A DNA stretch of 64,000 nt from Arabidopsis thaliana (lineage: Eukaryota > Streptophyta > Magnoliopsida > Brassicales > Brassicaceae): NCBI RefSeq assembly GCF_000001735.4, contig NC_003070.9, positions 20,879,971-20,943,970 of the forward strand, written 5' to 3'. The translations under genes and the position numbers were made by a program. The notes below the pieces were generated by a model. The model was not told where the DNA came from. It ran no database searches and saw nothing but the letters and a program-made list of their open reading frames with translations. Shown here piece by piece: positions 25,451-35,464 of this stretch. Numbering within the stretch: the stretch's first letter is position 1; the number at the start of each line of letters is the position of its first letter.

Positions 25451-26190
25451 AGGATCTAAGATTTATGTATAGAGCGAGAGACAATTATATCATCATTGAT
25501 GGTGCACACCATAAAATAGGAACATGAGCTACCGTTCTTCGCTATGGATTTATTAGGTAAAATCCGAATTAAAATACTGTCTTTGTCATCAAAGAGTTTT
25601 TATGTTACCCAATTTTCCTCGTCTTTCTCTCTGCTTTACATAGAAAATTTCTATGAGAACGAAAAAGAAATTATCATATGGAAGGTTCATTTTTCGTTGA
25701 CTAACAAATACCGTTTTTTTTCTCTGATTTATTTTTACTTGGTTTGACAAATGATTTATGATTATGAACTTTGAGAAATTATTGGTTGAAACGTCAATTT
25801 GTATGTATTGCTAAAAAAAAGAGTAAATTACCTTTTCTAGTACGCTTAATATTTATCTGTCTGTTTCAATGCGTGTCTTAAGGTGCAATATCAGGTTTAC
25901 AATTAGGTAAATCAATTACAGATTTTTCTTGTTAATCTGAACCAAATAATTGTACTTTTTCCTAAATTTGAATTCATAAAGAGGGTCCAAGTCTAACAAC
26001 CACTTACAAAGCTCCTTCACCCGTAATCCTTTTCAATGTGTCGTAATCAACCAACCAAAAACCATAAATTTATTGTAGTACAAAACAAAACTCCATGACT
26101 TTAAAGTACGACTCTTAAACACCACTTATATATTACACGACATATCGCTTAACTTCGAATTTCAGACACACAAACCCACTGAACATTCAA
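25451..26190. other. intergenic: TIM50 3' flank and ZIP11 promoter
   Basis: AT-rich spacer with no gene seen. A TATA-like stretch (ttatatatt, 26126-26134) lies about 60 bases before the ZIP11 ATG. Confidence 0.55.
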
Positions 26191-27255
26191 ATGTCTCGTT
26201 CTCTTGTCTTCTTCTTCCTCTTTCTTGTCTTGGTCGTCCCTTGTCTCTCCCATGGAACCGGAGGAGACCACGACGACGATGAGGCTTCGCACGTTAAGAG
26301 TTCCGATCTCAAATCCAAATCCTTAATCTCCGTCAAGATCGCATGTCTTGTCATCATCTTTGTCCTCACGTTCATAAGCGGTGTATCTCCTTATTTCTTG
26401 AAATGGAGCCAAGGGTTTTTGGTTCTTGGTACACAATTCGCCGGAGGCGTGTTTCTTGCAACCGCCTTGATGCATTTCTTGTCGGACGCTGATGAGACGT
26501 TTCGTGGTTTGTTGACGGCGGAAGGAGAGTCGGAGCCATCTCCGGCTTACCCATTTGCTTATATGTTGGCTTGTGCTGGTTTTATGTTGACCATGCTTGC
26601 TGATTCTGTCATCGCTCATATCTACTCAAAGACCCAAAACGATTTGGAGCTTCAAGGTACCAAAAGTTTCGAACTTGTGAATCTCAATCAAGAATTAGAA
26701 TTATGTTGTGTTGAAAGTTTTGTGCTTTATTTCGTTTCAGGAGAAGACAAATCGAATCAGAGGTCAGCAACAACTGAAACTTCGATTGGAGATAGCATTC
26801 TATTGATCGTAGCTCTCTGTTTTCACTCTGTCTTCGAAGGCATAGCTATTGGTATTTCAGAGACTAAATCAGATGCTTGGAGAGCTCTCTGGACAATAAC
26901 ACTCCATAAGATATTTGCAGCGATTGCAATGGGGATAGCTCTTCTCCGTATGATCCCTGACCGTCCTTTATTCTCCTCAATCACTTATTCTTTCGCATTC
27001 GCCATCTCGAGCCCAATTGGTGTTGCCATCGGGATAGTCATCGATGCAACGACTCAAGGGTCCATCGCGGATTGGATATTCGCATTGTCGATGAGCTTGG
27101 CGTGTGGGGTATTTGTGTATGTATCTGTGAACCATTTGTTGGCAAAAGGGTATCGACCAAACAAGAAAGTTCATGTTGATGAGCCTCGTTATAAGTTTTT
27201 GGCTGTGTTGTTTGGAGTTGTTGTCATTGCCATTGTTATGATATGGGACACTTGA
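26191..27255 (+). CDS. ZIP11: ZIP-family zinc/iron transporter ZIP11
   Basis: Plasma-membrane-type divalent metal transporter. Exons 26191-26656 and 26741-27255 give 326 residues. The 84-base intron is in frame and lacks stops, so reading through would yield 354 residues. Signal peptide 1-~22 (SLVFFFLFLVLVVPCLSHG), a short His/Asp-rich segment (HGTGGDHDDDE), then about eight membrane spans. Metal-site residues of TM4 and TM5 are present: HSVFEGIAIG and HKIFAAIAMG. The cytosolic loop between TM3 and TM4 is short and lacks the usual long histidine run, which separates ZIP11 from many IRT/ZIP members. The intron falls in that loop. Confidence 0.94.
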   Translation: MSRSLVFFFLFLVLVVPCLSHGTGGDHDDDEASHVKSSDLKSKSLISVKIACLVIIFVLTFISGVSPYFLKWSQGFLVLGTQFAGGVFLATALMHFLSDADETFRGLLTAEGESEPSPAYPFAYMLACAGFMLTMLADSVIAHIYSKTQNDLELQGTKSFELVNLNQELELCCVESFVLYFVSGEDKSNQRSATTETSIGDSILLIVALCFHSVFEGIAIGISETKSDAWRALWTITLHKIFAAIAMGIALLRMIPDRPLFSSITYSFAFAISSPIGVAIGIVIDATTQGSIADWIFALSMSLACGVFVYVSVNHLLAKGYRPNKKVHVDEPRYKFLAVLFGVVVIAIVMIWDT

Positions 27256-27692
27256 AAAACACTACAATTGTCCCAAAATACTGATTAGATTTTTCTGGTT
27301 TGCAAAGAAAGCTTGTTGATTTTTGTATGTTTATAGCATGTAGCAATCCTCGTTTTGTAATGTACTTTGTACTTTTGTAGCATCAAAGATAACACACCAA
27401 TAAGAGAGGTTTCTTTCTTGTTCGATTTGGACAAGCACGGTTTATCTAAGCGGTACTTAATATAGATGGGCCTGTGGATTGGGCTTGAAGTGGGCTTATA
27501 GTGGGCGTGTAGGTGTTGTTATTGGCTTACATGAATAATGGTGCGTTTGTCCCGCCACTCTCTGGTAGACCAAATTATGCTTCACATTTCAAAATCCCTT
27601 TTTTGTTGCATCGAAGATCGGGAAGGTCAGAATTGTTTGGGTTTTTGAATCGAATTTTGAGATATTTGAAGGTGGGCATCTGTGAAATTGTG
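27256..27692. other. intergenic: ZIP11 3' UTR and WSS1A leader
   Basis: The frame of the next gene stays open upstream to 27513 with two further ATGs. These residues are not family-like, so I treat the stretch as 5' leader. Confidence 0.5.
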
Positions 27693-29459
27693 ATGAGTTC
27701 GGCGAATTTGGAAGATTTGAACAAGGTCTGGGAAATAAAGGCTTTGAAGAGGAAACCTAGAGAAGATGAAGCGAGGAAGATTCTGGAGAAAGTAGCTAAT
27801 CAGGTTCAGCCGATTATGACTAGACGAAAATGGCGCGTCAAGCTTCTCTCTGAATTCTGGTAATTTAAAGGGTTTTTGTCAAATCGTCTATTTATTAAAG
27901 ATTTGAATCGATTAGTGGCTGTGGAAGAATGATTGAAAGTATTGTTGAATCGATAAGTGGTTGTGGAAGAATGATTGAAAGTATTGACTTTTAGGGTTCA
28001 TGATGTTTCCATTGTTCATGATGTTTGTTTTCGATTTCGAAATTGCAGCCCAACAAATCCAAGGCTTTTGGGGGTGAATGTAAATAGAGGCGTGCAAGTG
28101 AAATTGAGGCTTAGGAGGGTAAACCATGATTTAGATTTCTTATCGTATCATGAAATTCTCGACACCATGCTCCACGAGCTTTGCCACAACGCTCATGGTC
28201 CTCATAACGCAAGTTTCTATAAGCTTTGGGATGAACTTCGAAAGGTATCTCGATTCTTATTTGACCACTCCATCATTGAAGCTGATGTTTAAGAAATTAA
28301 CATACATTTTGAGCTTAAGAGCTAGTAAAGTTTAGAGTTCCTCTACCACCATGGCTTATTTGAGATGCATCAATAGTCAAAAATGTTTCTTATCTAGGGG
28401 ATAACAGTCTGTTGGCTATTGAAGAAAAATGATTTGAAAATTTGGCTACTTTTCTAGTTGCATTACCAATGCTTCATTTCTCTGGGGAAACAGTGTTAAA
28501 CTAATTCCATTACATCTAGGAATGCGAGGAGTTGATGTCAAAGGGTATTACAGGGACGGGACAGGGATTTGATATGCCTGGTAAGCGTTTGGGTGGACTT
28601 TCTCGTCAGCCTTCTCTATCATTTCTCAGAGCAACTGCAGCTACAGCAGCAGAAAAAAGAGTGCGTGCGGGAACTCTTTTACCTTCAGGACCTCAACGTC
28701 TTGGTGGTGATAGCAGCATTATGTCAGATCTTAGTCCAATTCAGGCTGCTGCAATGGCTGCAGAAAGGCGTTTACTTGATGATATTTGGTGTGGTTCCCA
28801 ATCCACAGATGCTTTAGAAGATGAAGAGAATGATAGTGACACATATAAGGAACCTGTTTCCATCAGGGAAACTTGTACGAGCGTGAATGGAAAGTCAGTA
28901 AAACGATGTAATAGCTGGTCCAATGCCCATTCTTGTCCTCCATCTTCCAGTCATCAACAGGGATCAGATGTCATTGATTTGACTGAAGAATCTTTTGAAA
29001 TAAGATGTACTAAAAGAAATCGCAGCCCAGGTGATCAGGGTCCTTCTTGTGCCAAAGATGTACCGAACGCTGGTGTCATGAAGTCATCGATTCCTTTGCC
29101 ATCGACGAGTTACAATGCAAACCAAAGCAGAGAAGAATCCACAATGTGGGAGTGTGCAGAATGCACCTTATTGAACCCGGTAAGTCTTCCTTAAGAGTGT
29201 ATAAACTTGAAGCTTCTTGTTGTCTCTATACTGTTTTTTCATTATCGGTCTTGTTTTCTCCTACCAGTCATTGGCTCCAATATGTGAGCTATGCACTGCC
29301 GCAAAGCCAAAGGAAAGGGAGATGAAGCACAAAGTCTGGTCTTGCAAATTCTGCACGCTTGAAAATGAGGTGAAGTTAGAGAAATGTGAGGCTTGTGGTC
29401 AGTGGAGGTACTCGTATGGAGCACCATTGTCAACTGGTGCTCCTAATGTCGGCACTTGA
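27693..29459 (+). CDS. WSS1A: WLM-domain metalloprotease (Wss1/SPRTN-like) with SIM and two RanBP2 zinc fingers
   Basis: Wss1-type protease that degrades proteins crosslinked to DNA. Exons 27693-27859, 28049-28244, 28520-29179 and 29268-29459 give 404 residues, the length I recall for AT1G55915. Domains: WLM metalloprotease (~1-200) with zinc motif HELCHNAHGPHN (HExxH plus third ligand region), an Ala-rich helix (AAAMAAERRLLDD), a SUMO-interacting motif DVIDLTEE (~residue 265), and two C4 RanBP2 fingers at the C-terminus (WECAECTLLNP..CELC and WSCKFCTLEN..CEAC). This is the full architecture of yeast Wss1 plus extra fingers. The gene follows ZIP11 in the same direction with its own leader. 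Confidence 0.92.
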
Positions 29460-29850
29460 GGGAGTTACCAGTCTTCCACAAGGACTAAATGTCAAACTCT
29501 TAGCCATTTTTGGTAGCCAACGGACATGATTCTCCAAGTTCTATAAACAGTGTCCAAACTTGGACTTGTGGCTACGTTGTGTTATGTAGAGTAGTAGGCT
29601 TTTTAACTTTATTAGGTGGAAATAGTATTTTCATTTTGCAAACACTCAAACAAAGTTAGATGAGTAAACTCAATGATGTGAAAAATTGGAAAAGGTTTTC
29701 TTTTTTCCTTTGAATAACGATTTTTGAGGAAGCTGAATGAAAATAAGATTCTTTGTTGGTATTCTGATGGTGGTTTTCTAATTTTGACGTCGTCGGCGTC
29801 TTGTTCTACACAGAGAGTCTCTTTGTTCTCGTTGCTTCCATCTTCTATCT
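29460..29850. other. 3' flank of WSS1A
   Basis: No gene is seen. The relic that follows starts about 29851. Confidence 0.5.
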
Positions 29851-30752
29851 ATGGCTGTTTCAGCTTCTGGTCCTGTAAACACTCCCTTTCGTCTACCAAG
29901 TCTTGAAACCTTAGACCCATTGCCTGAAGTCAAATGAGAAACTCGTCTCTGAGGCTTCCGAGGTATGCTCTTCTTCTTAACCATTCTCAGAGCCTCTATT
30001 GTTTGATTTCTAGAATGCTATACTTTTTTCTAATCCTGCTTTGCAGAATCTTTAGCTAACCTGATAGAATTGTGCTTTTCTATCCTTGGTATTAGATCAA
30101 GCGGTCTAAACTTCCCAGTTAGACTTTGAGGTTTTTGTCTGCTCTTGTGAACAATCATTTACATACATTGTGTGTGTGTGTGTCTGCGCGTGTGAATTCA
30201 GGTACCTAGCTCTTTCTTAAATCAATTCAGACATGATTCGTGGCTGTTAAAACAAGCTACAATAACACAAATGAAGAATTGTTCAAATATCATGTGCGTT
30301 AATGTCCACGCTCCTGAAATAGATTACGTATGTTTCACTAGGACTTGTTAGAATTGTGAAACTTATAAAACTGTTCTTTTTGTTAGGCAATGGTGAGGCT
30401 ATTTTACTTTCAGGTTTAAAAAACCTGTTGAAGCATTAGAGTGTTGATGAATATGAGTTTCCCTAAAGTAGATAGTATCTTCAGTCTGAAGTATATATGC
30501 ATGTGTTGTTTCTGATCATAGTGTGCATCAAATGGGATGGTTCTGAAGATCTTTTGACAAACTCTTTGTCTATCAATTGATGTTTAAGGTTCAACAGCGA
30601 TTCAGTTTCATAAAAGGTGATGTTTTTGCTTTTGCTTTTGTTAGCAGATGGTACCAAATCAAAAAGCTTAGGATCATATCGAGTGCCCCTTATCTGATAG
30701 AGGACTCAAGGAAGCAGATACTTAACCTCATTAAGCATCATGCTCAATCTTA
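29851..30752 (+). pseudogene. relic of plastid ribosomal protein S10 gene
   Basis: Two conserved pieces are visible. At 29851-29937 a 28-codon frame reads MAVSASGPVNTPF..LETLDPLPEV, like the pre-domain linker of plastid S10, then hits a stop. At 30648-30752, behind an intact-looking acceptor (ttagcag), MVPNQK is followed by a frameshift and then KLRI..LIEDSRKQILNLIK. This matches the S10 core pattern LIEDS-x-KQIL. The middle has no open frame and no C-terminal S10 half is recognisable. From memory, the chromosome-3 paralogue of the neighbouring SERAT gene lies beside the functional plastid S10 gene (AT3G13120), so this looks like a decayed segmental-duplication copy. S10 assignment likely; exact limits uncertain. 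Confidence 0.6.
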
Positions 30753-32407
30753 GCTCCTTATTGTGCTACTAAAGTTCCAGTCTATTGGTATCCTCTTCCA
30801 ATCTTATTATTTGTGTTGTTTTTTTGTGTGTCCTGACGTTTCACAGTGTCCATTCTTCATCATGTCATTCTCCATTCTTCAACACATCACAATTATATTT
30901 TAGCTAAATAGATAAAATTTATTCATATGATTTATTCTAAGAGATATTCGACATTTTTCAATATAAATTTTAGAAACCAAAAAATTGTGTAACTCGAAAG
31001 GGAAAGTTCATATATTCTTTGTGAACCAAATCGAATTCTCTAACTGAATAGTATTTTGTGTTTTCATGATTTTGAAGAGCCAAATCTACTTGACTACTGG
31101 TTGAAAATTGAAAGAAACCCTAATAAGGGACAATGATAACGAAAGATTGGGTCCTCAAACAATGGACACCACTATTCTACTGCCATTTAAAAAAAAAAGT
31201 TTAATATTTTTGAATTTTATTGTTGTTGTTTTCTCATTTCAAAACATCCAAAATTCCAACTAAGATAAGATAACTTATTTGCAGTAAGAAAAACGGATAA
31301 TTTTATTTATTTGAATCCATCCATCAACATAAAGGTGTGCACAAAGGACAATATTAGGCAAATGACAATGTCACGTAATCTACGTTGCCCAATTGAATAA
31401 TTTGATTATCATAAAAGTTACACAAGTTTCATTATTGAGTATTGAGTACTGAATAGAGATATCTTCAACCATAATGTAGCTTTCACAATTTCCATACGCG
31501 AAAAAAAGATATACACAAATGGAGTGTGTAGAGTAAACTAAACTCACTCTATTATGACTAACAGTCAATAACACGTACGTAGTTATCAAATTATTAATGA
31601 GTAAAAAAGTTCCAAGTTAAATTATGTATAAATTAATCATGTATTAGCATTAGATTATTAAAGTGTGAAAAAATGATTAGATTCAGACAACCTTGAAAAT
31701 AAGGAGTTAAAGTCAAAGGGCGACTGCTTCACGTAACTTTAGACTTACGTCATTACTAACGTCACCTTTCTTTGAAAACCTCCTCCTTTTGAAAACCTCC
31801 TCCTTTTGGCAACTTTAATAATAGATCCAATTTTCTTGGTTTTTCCCCCCATTATTTGGAAATTATAACCATTTTACTACAAGTGCCTTCTAAATTCTAC
31901 AACCCAACAAAAAAAAAAAAATTATATTACATATCATACAAAATAGCTAGATAATAAGTAGTTGATGTTATTGTTATGAAAAAGTTGGTGGCACTAAAAA
32001 CATGTGATGGCTAATGACCCTTAGATATGTGTAGATAAGCAGACTAATCATGCAAAAATAAATACAAAATTGTAAACATCGTAATTGTCTGGACAATAAA
32101 TCATAAAATTAAAAACATAAAACCATTTCCAAAATAAAATTGTGTATGGAAAAAAATATATATTAATCTCACTTACTATATAATTCATTACCTCCTTAAT
32201 CTGCAGAAAAATGTGTATAATTAAAGAATAAAATATTTAGAGAGCGCTAATTAAACTGTAATTACTTTTTGAGATTTTTTTGGGTCAGAGTCAAAGGTCG
32301 CCGCCATCTCTCTCTGTGTATATAAGCTATGTTCATCTTCTTCACTCAACAACCATTCTCTCTTCTCTTCTTTATCTCAAACTCTTTCTTCTTCCAAATC
32401 ATAAACC
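30753..32407. promoter_or_regulatory. long AT-rich spacer and SERAT2;1 promoter
   Basis: No coding signal. A duplicated 16-mer-like unit (aaacctcctccttttg, twice at 31776-31807) lies about 600 bases upstream of the ATG. A TATA box (gtatataag, 32318-32326) sits 82 bases before the SERAT2;1 start, followed by a CT-rich leader. Confidence 0.6.
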
Positions 32408-33352
32408 ATGGCAACATGCATAGACACATGCCGAACCGGTAATACCCAAGACGATGATTCCCGGTTCTGTTGCATCAAGAATTTCTTTCGACCCGGTTTC
32501 TCTGTAAACCGGAAGATTCACCACACCCAAATCGAAGATGACGATGATGTCTGGATCAAGATGCTTGAAGAAGCCAAATCCGATGTTAAACAAGAACCCA
32601 TTTTATCAAACTACTACTACGCTTCGATCACATCTCATCGATCTTTAGAGTCTGCTTTAGCTCACATCCTCTCCGTAAAGCTCAGCAATTTAAACCTACC
32701 AAGCAACACACTCTTCGAACTGTTCATAAGCGTTTTAGAAGAAAGCCCTGAGATCATCGAATCCACGAAGCAAGATCTTATAGCAGTCAAAGAAAGAGAC
32801 CCAGCTTGTATAAGCTACGTTCATTGCTTCTTGGGCTTCAAAGGCTTCCTCGCTTGTCAAGCTCATCGAATAGCTCATACCCTCTGGAAACAGAACAGAA
32901 AAATCGTAGCTTTATTGATCCAAAACAGAGTATCAGAATCTTTCGCCGTCGATATTCATCCCGGAGCGAAGATCGGAAAAGGGATTCTTTTAGACCATGC
33001 GACGGGCGTGGTGATCGGAGAGACGGCGGTGGTTGGAGACAATGTTTCGATTCTACACGGAGTGACCTTGGGAGGAACAGGGAAACAGAGTGGTGATCGG
33101 CATCCGAAGATTGGTGATGGTGTGTTGATTGGAGCTGGGAGTTGTATATTGGGGAATATAACAATCGGTGAGGGAGCTAAGATTGGATCAGGGTCGGTGG
33201 TGGTTAAGGATGTGCCGGCGCGTACGACGGCGGTTGGAAATCCGGCGAGGTTGATTGGTGGGAAAGAGAATCCGAGAAAACATGATAAGATTCCTTGTCT
33301 GACTATGGACCAGACATCGTATTTAACCGAGTGGTCTGATTATGTGATTTAA
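32408..33352 (+). CDS. SERAT2;1: serine O-acetyltransferase SERAT2;1, plastidic
   Basis: Makes O-acetylserine from serine and acetyl-CoA, the carbon skeleton for cysteine. Intronless, 314 residues. The N-terminal ~45 residues are a transit peptide (CRTGNTQDDDSRFC, FFRPGFSVNRK). SATase N-terminal helical domain ~50-180 (ISHRSLESAL-like, VKERDPACISYVHCFLGFKG). Left-handed beta-helix ~195-275 of hexapeptides (DIHPGAKIGKGILLDHATGV, GVTLGGTGKQSGDRHPKIGD; catalytic HATGVVIGE region). The C-terminus ends in Ile (WSDYVI), the residue that plugs into the OAS-TL active site to build the cysteine synthase complex. It may connect functionally to, but is not adjacent to, the cysteine-synthase-like gene at 19-21 kb. 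Confidence 0.97.
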   Translation: MATCIDTCRTGNTQDDDSRFCCIKNFFRPGFSVNRKIHHTQIEDDDDVWIKMLEEAKSDVKQEPILSNYYYASITSHRSLESALAHILSVKLSNLNLPSNTLFELFISVLEESPEIIESTKQDLIAVKERDPACISYVHCFLGFKGFLACQAHRIAHTLWKQNRKIVALLIQNRVSESFAVDIHPGAKIGKGILLDHATGVVIGETAVVGDNVSILHGVTLGGTGKQSGDRHPKIGDGVLIGAGSCILGNITIGEGAKIGSGSVVVKDVPARTTAVGNPARLIGGKENPRKHDKIPCLTMDQTSYLTEWSDYVI

Positions 33353-34049
33353 CACAAATGTGTATTTCTTTCTTTCTTGTAACTGATGATGATGAAACAA
33401 GTCTTGTCTATTTCTTAATATTTTACTATGTACTAATCAAACAAGTCTTGAAATCAAGCTCATCGATCTTTAAGAAGAAACTAGAGATTAGTTTATCTCG
33501 AGGCGAATCAAGAATGTGTACACTTTTATGGATTAATATATTTGTTAATAACATGGATTGTGAATTGGGCCTTAAAGTGGACTGTTAAATGGGCCATGTA
33601 TAACCAACTCACGCCAACAATAGTTTTCTAATGGTTACTTTCGTCGCCGGAGTCGTGGAAGGTGGAGAAATGGGAAAATCTCACAGAAGAAGTAATTATG
33701 AGTCATCGTAAACTAGAAAGAAGACTAAAGGACGAGGCAGAACAAAGCATCATTACTATAGTATTGATGACGTTCTGGTTTCGTAATTAAAGTGTTTTCA
33801 TTTCCCAATGCAAATGACTTTTGATATTTCTTCTCTAATAAAGAAAGTCGCTTATAAAACTCAAACATAGAGAGAAGTTTTCATTTGTTCTAAACTTATT
33901 CAAAACCCTAGTTTTTTCTTACAATCAACCATCGCTAAATCAGAAGAAACATTAGTTTCACAGGAAAAAAAAAAACTAAAAAAAAGAAACAGAGATTATA
34001 AAGAGTCCATTGGAATATAGAGAACCGAAAATCGACCGAGATCACAAAG
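33353..34049. other. intergenic after SERAT2;1
   Basis: 3' UTR followed by spacer. A short frame starting MGKSHRRSNYESS near 33670 stops after 13 codons and continues as a basic peptide-like sequence. It may be a tiny relic but is too short to assign. Confidence 0.4.
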
Positions 34050-35130
34050 CCAAGATATGGCAAAAAGATATGATTCTAGAAGAATTTGGAAGAATATTAA
34101 TAAATGTTAATATTAGAGTTTAGGAAGTTTAATATTATCTCTAAAAATATTATTTACATATATGTTTATTTTAGTTTAGGAAACTTAGATCTCTTCCTTC
34201 TCTATATAAAGATCATCTCCAATGTATAGCTCTATATCCACCTCTAAAATAGAGTTACTCTATTTTTGAGGTGGGTTTCTCTCCAATGTATAGCTCTATT
34301 TTCTACTCTAAAAAAGAATATTCTTAAAAATATTCTATTTCTAATTTATATACTAATTCCTTTTAATTATATAATTTACAATTTGACCTCATATATTATA
34401 GATTTGCAAAAATTTCCAGAAAATATGACATTATTTAAATTAAACACTACTTATTTATTAAAAAACATTACATCATATAACAATAATAAAACATTACAAA
34501 TTTTTATTTTGTGATTTGGATTCCTTTCAAAACTCACATGTTCGGGCATATTTTGAGAGTGAACAAGTACGGCTTTTACAAAAACGATGTGTCCAACGAC
34601 AAGATCAAGAAACTCTTCCTCCATCTACTTCATTTGGATAATATTTCGACTATCTTGGCGGATCCACAAGCAATTTACCGGACTATTAAATCACTAGTTA
34701 ATTTGATGTTTTAGTTTTTTTATGTTGTTTATTTTAAATTAGGTACTTGTTTCTTGTTAAGTTTATAAAATTATTTTAAATTTAATACTTAATTGTTTGT
34801 TAAGTTTATAAAATTATGTGTTGTAGTTGTTGTTTGTAAAATAATTATATGTATTAAATAAAAAGTTTAAATTTGAGGGACTAAAGTATAAATAAAAAAA
34901 TTGAACTCAAAAATAGAGTAGAGAATAGAGTTGCTCTATATATAGAGTCAATCTGCATAAATCTCTATTTTTGAGTCAATTATAGAGTGGGGTTGGAGAA
35001 GGCTTTTGTATTTTTACTCTAAAATAGAGTAGGGTTGGAGATGCCCTAAGAGATTGTAACTTGTATCTTTATTCTCATGAGAGTCTAATATAATTCATCA
35101 TCTAAACACTTTTGTGTTCTTTACTTTCAT
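34050..35130 (+). mobile_element. LTR-like sequence interrupted by a MITE
   Basis: Sequence either side of the MITE at 34207-35049 reads as one promoter-bearing unit: AT-rich DNA, a TATA box split by the insertion (ctctatataa), then agattgtaacttgtatct and a T-rich tail with an AATATAATTC-like processing region near 35090. This is the look of a solo LTR of a Copia-type element. Neither TG..CA ends nor a primer-binding site could be fixed, so limits are approximate. Confidence 0.35.
34207..35049. mobile_element. MITE-like nonautonomous DNA element (PIF/Harbinger-type ends)
   Basis: Flanked by TAA (34207-34209 and 35047-35049). Imperfect terminal inverted repeats: left agatcatctccaatgtatag, right end as inverse complement gggcatctccaaccctactc. 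Subterminal regions are packed with ctctatttt/agagtaaaa motifs on both arms, and the left arm carries two copies of ctccaatgtatagctctat (about 34217 and 34281). The AT-rich interior includes a tandemly repeated ttaagtttataaaattat unit (about 34757-34816). No transposase is visible. TAA duplication and GGGC-type ends suggest Tourist/Harbinger; hAT is less likely. Confidence 0.5.
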
Positions 35131-35140
35131 CAAATTTATC

Positions 35141-35231
35141 GAGAGTCACCTTTGAAAGTAGATACACTATCATCTTTGTCCATGAGAACGTCCGGATGAG
35201 TATGATAGTGTATCTATTTCAAAAGTGACTC
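35141..35231. repeat. long near-perfect hairpin (about 30-bp stem, 28-base loop)
   Basis: Left arm 35143-35173 (gagtcacctttgaaagtaga, continuing tacactatcat) and right arm 35202-35231 are inverse complements, with one mismatch and one bulged base. The loop is 35174-35201. Size and pairing resemble a miRNA or foldback precursor, although a remnant of a palindromic transposon end is equally possible. Not matched to any miRNA I can recall. Confidence 0.6.
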
Positions 35232-35464
35232 TTTATAATCTCAGTTCTATATTTTTGAGTTTTTCATTTCTTTTCTAACAAAACCAATGTTTTTTTTGGT
35301 TGTTTATTTACAGCGAAAATTTGCAAAGAGTATGAATAGTGTTTCCCAAGTTTTCGAAACATCACTATCTCTGCTTTGAAGGTAACAATGTTTTCTTCAT
35401 ACACACCGACATTTTTTTTGTTTAAGAAACAACAACTCAAGGAAGATTTGTTTTTTGTTTTATA

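Noticed and set aside
27513..27692. Sixty-residue N-terminal extension of WSS1A
   Set aside because: Not similar to WLM proteins; the start at 27693 gives the expected 404 residues beginning directly before the protease domain.
30166..30190. TG microsatellite (tgtgtgtgtgtgtct) as a possible Z-DNA/regulatory element
   Set aside because: Short simple repeat inside the S10 relic; no further evidence.
33902..33912. Single telomere-like aaaccctag motif
   Set aside because: One copy only; a common plant promoter element (telo-box) and not an interstitial telomere.
34511..34714. 67-codon ORF inside the MITE as transposase remnant
   Set aside because: No DDE or HTH features; AT-biased composition; likely chance in a nonautonomous element.
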